Shown: positions 9,824-15,222 of the stretch, piece by piece
Layout of the letters: each line of letters opens with the position of its first letter
Position numbering within the stretch: position 1 is the first letter of the stretch
The notes under the pieces: model-generated
The model's input: only the letters and a program-made list of their open reading frames with translations
The model's database searches: none
Told to the model about the DNA's origin: nothing
Translations under genes and position numbers: made by a program
From: Amoebophrya sp. AT5.2
Taxonomy: Eukaryota; Sar; Dinophyceae; Syndiniales; Amoebophryaceae
Reading direction: 5' to 3'
Assembly: GCA_005223375.1 (NCBI GenBank)
Contig: RXOD01004486.1
Location: 1-21,608 of the forward strand
Length of the DNA stretch: 21,608 bases

Positions 9824-10665
9824 GCCGACTCCCTTGAAAAAATTTTCGACTTTTTTGCAAGCCTCGCCGACGCACTCCCCGGTGTCGTCCAAGAACTCTC
9901 GTGCGCGGTCGGGAAATTCTTCAGCGAAGAAAGTCTCGGCATCTTTCGCGCCAACTTCTGGGCATCTCTCGCCGCATCTCTCGCCAACGGTTGAACTTGT
10001 TTTGTGATCTCTTCGACGGCCCCTTTGCCGACGTCAACTAACTTTTCCGCCCCTTTGCCAGCAGCCTCAAACGTTTCAGGGGGCGGAAAAGTTAGTTGAC
10101 GTCGGCAAAGGGGTCGTTTCTCCGCGAATTCACTGTTTCATAGACCCGTCGCTGAGCGGGCCCAGGAGCTCCCGGGTTACGACGGCGTGAACCGCGGGAT
10201 TCAGCCACCACCGCCCCCTGCAACATGCACAGGAAGCGTTCCGAACCCCCACGTTTGTTTTTGCAAGACCCCGCATCTGGTCAGGTTCGAATAAAGGCGC
10301 TTACTCCAGTATCTCAGCGAGGGCAGTTCCACCGTTGCCTTCTGCTCCCCAGCCCTCGGCTCGCGCGATTGTACCTGTGTTTCTATTAGGCGGGAATTGA
10401 AAATTTTTTTGAAAATCTTAAAAATCCAGCGAAATCCAGGCGCCATCCTTCATTGCCAAAGTTTCTGCGAACGGCCCCTTTGCCGACGTCAACTAACTTT
10501 TCCGCCCCTTTGCCAGCAGCCTGGCAAGGGGGCGGAAGAGTTAGTTGAGAGGGGCTGCCAACAGTTTTTCTCCCAAACGGCAACCTCGCCGTCCCCCGCG
10601 ACCAGGAGCATCGGGGCAAAAACTGCCACCGCGTAGTATATGGACGCTTTCACAGACCTCGCCAT
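9812..10665 (-). CDS. Small secreted helical protein, apparently interrupted by a TIR element and a frameshift
   Basis: Exon 1 (10585-10665) is 27 codons and gives a signal peptide (MARSVKASIYYAVAVFAPML, then LVAGDGE). A 64-nt GT-AG intron (10521-10584) leads in phase 0 to exon 2 at 10520, which reads AAGKGAEKLVDVGKGA. A 407-429 bp TIR element follows. The same exon start then recurs at 10065 and continues AVEEITKQVQPLARDAARDA. Coding character then changes frame near 9915 (a 2-nt insertion would explain it) and continues DAETFFAEEFPDRAREFLDD, then KKVENFFKGVGDLF and a stop at 9812. The mature product would be about 80-100 residues of charged amphipathic helix. Splicing of the element could duplicate the AAGKG unit or leave one copy. 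The frameshift means this may be a decaying gene or have an unseen exon border. No known family. Confidence 0.5.
10016..10067. repeat. Exon-start repeat, copy A (52 bp shared with copy B)
   Basis: The plus strand reads ACGGCCCCTTTGCCGACGTC and on. All 52 bp are identical to 10471-10522, and the 42-bp core is identical in all four copies. On the minus strand it encodes AAGKGAEKLVDVGKGA, starting right after a GAG acceptor at 10066-10068. Confidence 0.95.
10020..10113. repeat. Perfect 34-bp inverted repeat with 26-nt loop
   Basis: Positions 10020-10053 and 10080-10113 are exact reverse complements. The loop 10054-10079 contains the proposed 3' splice site (minus-strand TTTGAG|GCTGCTGGC). On the minus strand, the intron side of the hairpin supplies CAACTAAC and a pyrimidine run, and the exon side is their antisense. 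Confidence 0.95.
10080..10508. mobile_element. TIR element E1 (429 bp, non-autonomous, intron-like)
   Basis: It has perfect 34-bp terminal inverted repeats at 10080-10113 and 10475-10508, starting GGGGCGGAAAAGTTAGTTGA. Read on the minus strand, the first arm contains a donor-like GTTAGT and the last arm a branch-like ACTAAC followed by TTTTCCGCCCC. It separates repeat copies A and B and carries no transposase-sized frame. A MITE-like or introner element fits; the alternative is an inverted duplication of exon sequence. Confidence 0.65.
10471..10522. repeat. Exon-start repeat, copy B (52 bp shared with copy A)
   Basis: Identical to 10016-10067 over 52 bp. On the minus strand it follows the acceptor TTGCCAG at 10521-10527 and encodes AAGKGAEKLVDVGKGA in phase with the signal-peptide exon. 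Confidence 0.95.
10490..10547. repeat. Hairpin at a 3' splice site: 27-bp stem, 4-nt loop
   Basis: Arms 10490-10516 and 10521-10547 pair with two mismatches around the loop 10517-10520. On the minus-strand transcript the intron arm ends exactly at the acceptor (CTTGCCAG) and the exon arm starts four bases later (CTGGCAAAG). The branch-like CTAAC and the pyrimidine tract are inside the stem. Confidence 0.85.
10556..10606. repeat. 51-bp exon/intron-junction repeat, copy 1 (matches 11970-12020)
   Basis: The 51 bp are identical to 11970-12020. On the minus strand it spans the last codons of an exon (LVAGDGE) and the first 29 nt of the next intron (GTTGCCGTTTGGGAG). Identity extends into the intron, which implies recent duplication. 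Confidence 0.95.
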
Positions 10666-10879
10666 ACTATCGGCCGAAAAACTACCACCGACAAGTATAC
10701 GCGCGATTCGGATAAGTGGTCTAGATGCTCTGGTCCAAGTGCGTAGAAGGAGACGCCAGAAAGACCGACCCAGCCGCGTATAATACCCGCGCCGCGACGA
10801 CGCGCGCAAGTTAGGCCAGCCGCTTACTTCTTCTGTGGCTGGGTGCTGCTTAGATGTTCAGACGGAGAGACAGAGCCCG

Positions 10880-10906
10880 GGCTCTTGGTGTGCATTTCCA
10901 AGAGCC
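10880..10906. repeat. Short hairpin inside E2
   Basis: GGCTCTTGG at 10880-10888 and CCAAGAGCC at 10898-10906 are perfect inverted copies around a 9-nt loop. Related but imperfect copies (ACTCTTGGCGTG, TTCTTGGAAATGG) follow directly. The purpose is unknown. Confidence 0.8.
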
Positions 10907-10967
10907 GGACTCTTGGCGTGCGTTTGGTGTTCTTGGAAATGGAAAAATCAGCACGAAAGTGCCTGCT

Positions 10968-11387
10968 CTATAAAAAGTATTTGGAAAGTCTTTTCACAGT
11001 CTTGCCCCGTTCTGAAGCCGGGAGCGTTTCCAGTATAACTTTGCCGACGTCAACTAACTTTTCCGCCCCTTTGCCAGCAGCCTCGGGGCGGAGTTGTTTC
11101 CAGGGGGCGGGCCTGTCGAGTTTATAGACAAGCAGGGGAAGTGGCACCGGGGAGATTTCGCCCACGCAAAGCCGGCGAGCCCGAGCTAGGCTACTACCTC
11201 GCGAAGCCGGTTGGCGCGGCGTCCCGGCGTTTGTCGTTGCACAGGAAGAACGCGCGTCCGTTGCTGGGGCGCGTCGCATCTCGCTGGGCCCTCGGCGTGC
11301 TCGACGCCTTCTGCGATGCAGCCTCCATCGTAGCCGCCACGAGTTGAAAGTGCGGCGGCCGAGGAGAATATTCTCGAGAGTTTCCAA
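10968..11387 (-). CDS. Open segment ending in a charged C-terminus; downstream exon(s) or a separate gene remnant
   Basis: The frame is open from 11387 to a TAG at 10968. Its last part is clearly protein-like: repeat copy C gives EAAGKGAEKLVDVGKV, then ILETLPASERGKTVKRLSK and YFL. Upstream, another frame (MEAASQKASSTPRAQRDATR, then FFLCNDKRRDAAPTGFA) has much higher GC3. It can be joined to the C-terminal part through an 85-nt GT-AG intron (donor GAG|GTAGTA near 11190, acceptor GACAG near 11114) in matching phase (2). So this may be the last two exons of the larger secreted gene to the right, or the 3' remnant of a third paralog whose 5' end was lost. No start codon or signal peptide of its own is evident. 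Confidence 0.35.
   Translation of the reverse strand: METLENILLGRRTFNSWRLRWRLHRRRRRARRGPSEMRRAPATDARSSCATTNAGTPRQPASRGSSLARARRLCVGEISPVPLPLLVYKLDRPAPWKQLRPEAAGKGAEKLVDVGKVILETLPASERGKTVKRLSKYFL
11039..11083. repeat. Exon-start repeat, copy C
   Basis: Contains the 42-bp core shared by all four copies (plus strand TGCCGACGTCAACTAACTTT and on). On the minus strand it gives AAGKGAEKLVDVGK after CCGAG, with a different continuation (VILETL) from copies A and B. Confidence 0.93.
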
Positions 11388-11437
11388 CTCCGTTCAGAAA
11401 AGGTCTACGTGCCGACGTCAACTAACTTTTCCGCCCC
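11085..11437. mobile_element. Degenerate TIR element E3 (about 353 bp)
   Basis: The right arm lies in repeat copy D (11418-11437). The left arm (11085-11096, GGGGCGGAGTTG) is a shortened match to the start of E1. It is included because it sits in the same tandem pattern as E1, E2 and E4, separated by short spacers that all contain TTTGCCAGCAGCC. The element call is weaker than for E1 or E4. Confidence 0.35.
11366..11405. repeat. 40-bp repeat, copy 2 (matches 9784-9823)
   Basis: Identical over 40 bp to 9784-9823. On the minus strand it starts immediately after the stop of the larger secreted gene model and only four bases beyond repeat copy D, whereas in the other gene about 190 bp separate the same two blocks. 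Confidence 0.9.
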
Positions 11438-12332
11438 TTTGCCAGCAGCCTCCTTCTTGGTGGTGGGGGCGGAAGTGTTACGGAACTGCGTCCAATTCCG
11501 ATCGCTTGTTCCAATCCGATCGCTGTCAGAGGCAGAGGCCCGGTCGCGCTGCCGCACACGAGGGCCACCCTGCTGGGCAGACGTATTCGGAATCTCTGGA
11601 AGTTCATTCGGGCTTTCTTCCTCCTCCGACTTTGCGACAAAGGTTTGAGGTGGTGATAGAAAAAGGACGAAAAGAAAGAAACAAAACCGAAAATCAAAAA
11701 CGAAATCACATGCGAGGCTAAAGAGAGATGTAGTTTCCAACGGAAACCGGAAAACCTCCTCCGACTGCATCTTGACGAAGCTGAATCCATGAACTGTCGT
11801 CGAGACTCCTTCGCCGCTTCTGCAGAAAAGACGAGCTTCAGCTTCGAAGCGGGTCGCGTTAGTTCAAACATCTCTATCTCCTGCTTCTTGTTTTTCCCGC
11901 AGTTGCTACCGCTACGCAGTTCCGTAACACTTCCGCCCCCACCACCACACGAGGATTGGCAGACCCCCTTGCCAACAGTTTTTCTCCCAAACGGCAACCT
12001 CGCCGTCCCCCGCGACCAGGTGCCTTCTGCTGCGGCTCTGCGCCTTGTCCTTGTTCGATTCCGGCTTGCTCTGAAATCAGATCAATCGAGTCAGTCCCTC
12101 CTCCAGCTCGCGGAGCAGGCCCATGGGCGCGCACCAGTTTGGCTTTCGCTTTCGCTTTCGCTTTCGCTTTCGCTTTCGCTTTCCCTTTCGCTTTCGCTTT
12201 CGCCTTCGGCTTCGTCTTGGCGGCGGCTGCGCTCGGTTTCTTGTTGACGCCCTTGACTTTCGCAGCGTCCGCCTGGAGCAGGTTGCCGAAGTGGGTGAAG
12301 ACCCACGCGAGAAACACCACGGAGAGTCGCAT
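11405..12332 (-). CDS. Secreted Lys-Ala repeat protein, paralog of the 9812-10665 gene
   Basis: Exon 1 (12135-12332, 66 codons) begins with a good signal peptide (MRLSVVFLAWVFTHFGNLLQ, then ADA) followed by a Lys-Ala dipeptide tract. A 64-nt intron (12071-12134; donor CTG|GTGCGC, acceptor ATTTCAG) leads in phase 0 to exon 2 (11999-12070, SKPESNKDKAQSRSRRHLVA, then GDGE). Exon 2 and the start of the next intron match the paralog exactly. A 549-nt intron holding element E4 leads in phase 0 to exon 3 (11405-11449, AAGKGAEKLVDVGT and stop), about 104 residues in all. Exon 1 can also be read through its donor to 11874. Element E4 has its own coding-looking stretch (SEEEESPNELPEIPNTSAQQ) running in frame into AAGKG, so longer isoforms or 3' exons down to 10968 are possible. 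The function is unknown; export is inferred from the signal peptide. Confidence 0.5.
11410..11451. repeat. Exon-start repeat, copy D
   Basis: This is the 42-bp core identical in copies A-D. On the minus strand it gives AAGKGAEKLVDVG after GAAGGAG, and here the reading ends in a stop three codons beyond VDV. Confidence 0.95.
11458..11947. mobile_element. TIR element E4 (490 bp) within an intron
   Basis: It has perfect 34-bp terminal inverted repeats at 11458-11491 and 11914-11947 (TGGTGGTGGGGGCGGAAGTG and on). The inner part GGGGCGGAAGTGTTA resembles the E1 arm GGGGCGGAAAAGTTA. It sits in the long intron of the secreted Lys-Ala protein gene, between the duplicated 51-bp junction and repeat copy D. 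The interior includes a pyrimidine-rich stretch and coding-like segments but no transposase-length frame. No clear target-site duplication was seen. Confidence 0.7.
11970..12020. repeat. 51-bp exon/intron-junction repeat, copy 2 (matches 10556-10606)
   Basis: Identical to 10556-10606. On the minus strand it covers the end of exon 2 (LVAGDGE) and the start of intron 2 of the Lys-Ala protein gene. It links the two genes as paralogs. Confidence 0.95.
12138..12212. repeat. CTTTCG hexanucleotide microsatellite coding for Lys-Ala repeats
   Basis: The plus strand has tandem GCTTTC/CTTTCG units with a few variants; on the minus strand they read as AAA GCG (Lys-Ala). It lies within exon 1 of the secreted protein, so its length could vary between strains without breaking the frame. 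Confidence 0.95.
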
Positions 12333-13300
12333 TTCAGCTTTCTATCTACGTTCGTTGAGTACGTTGAGAATTCGAAGAACTGTGCTGTGTGTCTACACGA
12401 ACGGGACGTAAGTTACCGACCTCTTGAAGCTCCAACGGGATAAAAGACCTTGGTTGTCAGATACTGTGGAGGAACAAAAAGCTTTGGATGTTCACTTCGA
12501 TGGATGTTGGTGAAGAGTAAACGTGAGGTAAGTTAGTAGGTATATTTGAGTCTAATGTGCTTTGGACTTCGTATTTTTTGTCACTGAGAGTACCTAAGAT
12601 ACCGACGATGTCGTTTCCTTGGTCTTCTGACTGTGTACAAAAGAGAGAGAGGGAGAGTGACTGAGAGACCAGACAGAGAGAGAGACTTCAAGTCCAAATG
12701 ATGATCATTTAATGATCCAATTCTGAAATATAAAAAATATTCCAGAAGCATGAAGAGCGATATTAGCGAAAATGGTTTGATAGATTCTTTTCATGAACAC
12801 GATGGCACGATTCCCGGATGCTCTAGCGAGGAAATTGATCACACGGTACGGAACATTATTGATTCCTGAGAAGTCTAGATCTGTCTGCTTGCGAACTCCT
12901 AAGGAGGAGGCTGGGGCTGCAGCAACTAAGCGCGTAAAGAGGAACGACCGAGCGATGGGGTGTCGAGTAACCTTCACAGCGACCACGACAAGAACGCGCA
13001 CACTTTGCCCGCGTGTATTTCTCCGCCAATGACGAGTCGCTGTCGTCCCTTTTTTTCGATCATCGTCATACTCAGAGTCATATGGCCGTGTGGTCGGAAT
13101 TCGAAAAATTAAAATAGACATAGAGCTAGTAACTAGGGTCAACGTCAAAACTTCAACACAATATCTTTTTTCTCGTCACCACCCTTCGTACACCTCACAA
13201 GATCAAAGATTTGATAAAGCAAACAGCCACAGCAAGTTTCCACCTCTCCGAACAATCAATCACCCGACGCCAATTATACCTCCTAACCTTCATAGCATCC
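12333..13300. other. Intergenic region with GA-rich tract, no convincing gene
   Basis: This is the spacer between the aminotransferase stop (minus strand) and the start of the secreted Lys-Ala protein gene. A purine-rich GAGA tract lies at 12640-12687. Two plus-strand GTAAGTTA donor-like sites (near 12409 and 12528) have no identifiable partner exons. A 147-codon minus-strand frame (12705-13148) lacks coding bias and an ATG at its start. The region should contain the promoter of the secreted gene. Confidence 0.45.
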
Positions 13301-14548
13301 TCAAGCTCCCTTCTCCACCCCGGCTTCGGATGCCTCCAGAAAGTGGCTCTTCAGCGCGCGCAGCGCGTCCACGCAGCGGGCGATCTGTTCTTCGGTCATT
13401 TTCGGGAACATCGGCATCGATATGATTTCTTCGTACGCGGCTTCCGCGACCGTGAGCGACGGTGCCTCGTTCCCCGCCTCCAGCTCTCCCGCGAGGTACT
13501 CGCGCCAGAACGGGTGCTTGTGCACCAGCGGGTAGTGCACGTTCACGCCGATGCCGAGGTCTCGCAGGAAGCCGAACGCCGCGTCGCGCGTGCACTTGGA
13601 CGCCGCGGGGAAGTGCTTGCCGTGCACCCGGATCACGTACAAGTGGTACGCGTTCTCGATCTCCGCGGCGTTGGCCACCCGGGTGATGTACGGCGCGAGC
13701 TCCCCGTCGACCACCGCGTCGTACCGCGCCGCGATCTCGCGGCGCTTTTCCAGAAACTGCGGGAGCTTCTTCAGCTGCCCGAGGCCCAGCGCGCACTGGA
13801 TGTCCGTGAGCCGGTAGTTCAAACCCAGCTCCACCATTTCGTAGAAGTGCTTGCCGCTGGCCGCACGGGCGGCGGGGGAAGAGTTGATCCCGTGCGCCCG
13901 GAAGTACTTCGCGCGCTCGGTTAGCTTCTCGTCCGTCGCGACCATGACCATGCCGCCCTCCCCGGTGGTGATGTTCTTCACGGGGTGGAAGCTGAACGTG
14001 GTGACGTCCGCCAGGGTCCCGACCGGCCGCCCCTTGTACGTCGCGCCGTAGCTGTGGCTCGCGTCGGCGATGATCTTCACGCCGTGCGGGTCGCACACCT
14101 GCCGCAGCGCGTCGTAGTCACAGGGCTGACCCCCGTAGTCCACAGCGATCACCGCGACCGTCTTCCCCGGCACGATCGCCTTCGCGACGCTCTCGGGGCA
14201 AATGCACAGCGTCTCCGGGTCGAGGTCGGCGAACCGCACGCTCGCGCCCTGGTGCAACACCACGTTCGCAGTCGAGCAGAAGGTCAGCGGCGGCACGATC
14301 ACCTCCTGCTCCTTTTTGCAGATATCCAGGGCGAAGACGGCGGCGTGCAGCGCCGCGGTGCCGTTGCAGACGGCGACGGCGCCGACGGCACCGGTGTACG
14401 TTTTGAAGGCCTCCTCGAACTCGCCGACCAACGGACCCGTGGTCAGAAACTTGCTGCGCAAAACAGCACACACCGCGGCGATGTCGTCCTCATCAACAGC
14501 GTGCGCGCCGTACGGAATCAGCTCCGGAGCCGGGGACGTCGTCGCCAT
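13301..14548 (-). CDS. DegT/DnrJ/EryC1-family nucleotide-sugar aminotransferase, PseC-like
   Basis: This is a single exon of 415 residues, the usual size for the family. The PLP lysine is K191 in TFSFHPVKNITTGEGGM, and D162 in ADASHSYG should bind the pyridine nitrogen. Other family marks are TGPLVGEFEEAF, NGTAALHAA, VDYGGQPCD, LGLNYRLTDIQCALG and GIGVNVHYPLVHKHPF. The HPVK-ITTGEGGM and IGVNVHY blocks resemble PseC, which moves an amino group from glutamate to the C4 keto group of a UDP-6-deoxy-hexos-4-ulose on the way to pseudaminic acid. Substrate and pathway are inference; no partner PseB or PseH gene is in the window. GC3 is very high (about 90%). No transit or signal peptide is seen, so a cytosolic enzyme is expected. 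The bacterial type suggests ancient transfer. The ATG at 14548 leads straight into the conserved N-terminus. Confidence 0.93.
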   Translation of the reverse strand: MATTSPAPELIPYGAHAVDEDDIAAVCAVLRSKFLTTGPLVGEFEEAFKTYTGAVGAVAVCNGTAALHAAVFALDICKKEQEVIVPPLTFCSTANVVLHQGASVRFADLDPETLCICPESVAKAIVPGKTVAVIAVDYGGQPCDYDALRQVCDPHGVKIIADASHSYGATYKGRPVGTLADVTTFSFHPVKNITTGEGGMVMVATDEKLTERAKYFRAHGINSSPAARAASGKHFYEMVELGLNYRLTDIQCALGLGQLKKLPQFLEKRREIAARYDAVVDGELAPYITRVANAAEIENAYHLYVIRVHGKHFPAASKCTRDAAFGFLRDLGIGVNVHYPLVHKHPFWREYLAGELEAGNEAPSLTVAEAAYEEIISMPMFPKMTEEQIARCVDALRALKSHFLEASEAGVEKGA

Positions 14549-15222
14549 CTTCGCTTGCTGCTTATTCCCGCGAATGTGTTCGAATGAAAGCTACTTAAGT
14601 GAGCGATGGTGTCCTACGAGCTGTGTCAACGTCAAGGAAACAAAACACAGCCAAAAACAAATGGTCGCCGTCGCTCTGTGCCAAGCTGAGCTCCTAATCC
14701 TTTGTGCTCCCCAATATATAATGACGGCTAGGAGCAGAGATCCGTCAAACTCGCCCAGCTTCGCCTGAACTGATGATGTGACGCGACATGCTTATGGGCG
14801 TTTACTGTTCTTTCATCTCTCGCCAATTCATCTTCGGCGCAGTACTTCCAAGGACAGATTCGGAAATCACTCAGGACGCCACGCGCGAACACTCAGCGAC
14901 GGTGGGCGGCGACGCGTTTGGAAAAGCCGCTCGTCAAGAAGGGTAGACAGAAAGCTGCAAAGCTCCTATGTGCTTGCGTTTGTTTGGCACGACGGTAATA
15001 AATTATGACGCTATGAAACCGTTTTTGCATTTCCTCGCGGTCTGGTGATACCTCGACACGGAAAGGTTCAGGTCTGTGTACAGTCATCCGATCCCAAGCA
15101 GCTCATTCCACCTCGCTGGGTCTGTTTCAAGCTTCCACGCTCGGCGGTCCACTCTGTGGCCCACTTCACTTCCTGCTCTTAGACGAATAAATATCGTTCA
15201 AATACTCGCTGCGAAAGGAGCT
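14549..15222. other. Intergenic region upstream of the aminotransferase
   Basis: About 670 bp between the aminotransferase start and the stop of the next minus-strand gene. An AT-rich CAATATATAATG lies near 14712-14723, about 165 bp upstream of the aminotransferase start, and could be a promoter element; that is speculative. No coding frame with bias and no repeat was seen. Confidence 0.4.

Larger units (their letters stand above)
10529..11069. mobile_element. TIR element E2 (541 bp), holds the promoter and first exon of the smaller secreted gene
   Basis: The terminal arms 10529-10548 and 11050-11069 are inverted copies with 19 of 20 matches. The interior contains the signal-peptide exon at 10585-10665 and a short perfect hairpin at 10880-10906. 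It has no transposase-length frame and no obvious similarity to E1 outside the arms. Confidence 0.5.

Noticed and set aside
9683..9994. Plus-strand 103-codon frame that looks protein-like (SEKVADSLEKIFDFFASLAD)
   Set aside because: It is codon-for-codon antisense to the helical exon of the minus-strand secreted gene and has no ATG at its start. The minus strand has the signal peptide, GT-AG introns and shared blocks with the paralog.
10270..10300. GGTTCGAA motif resembling a tRNA T-loop
   Set aside because: No acceptor or anticodon stem can be folded around it. It lies inside element E1.
10016..10522. A CRISPR-like array from the regularly spaced repeats
   Set aside because: The four copies are spaced irregularly (hundreds of bp), are coding on the minus strand, and the surroundings are eukaryotic spliced genes.
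10080..11947. Transposase or reverse-transcriptase gene inside the TIR elements
   Set aside because: Each element is under 550 bp, and none of the frames shows a transposase or RT motif; they could only be non-autonomous.
11874..12134. Read-through of exon 1 of the Lys-Ala gene past CTG|GTGCGC as one long exon
   Set aside because: It is open but ends in TAG inside element E4 and puts the 51-bp duplicated junction in a different frame from its paralog. The 64-nt intron restores LVAGDGE in the paralog's frame. It is kept only as an alternative.
12705..13148. Minus-strand 147-codon frame between the aminotransferase and the secreted gene
   Set aside because: It starts with a non-ATG codon, has mixed hydrophobic and basic composition without coding bias, and shows no domain or matching splice signals. 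It is probably 3' untranslated or intergenic.
13211..14587. Plus-strand Arg/His/Val-rich frames of 200 or more codons opposite the aminotransferase
   Set aside because: They are antisense to a complete conserved enzyme with very high GC3, which leaves the reverse frames open by chance.
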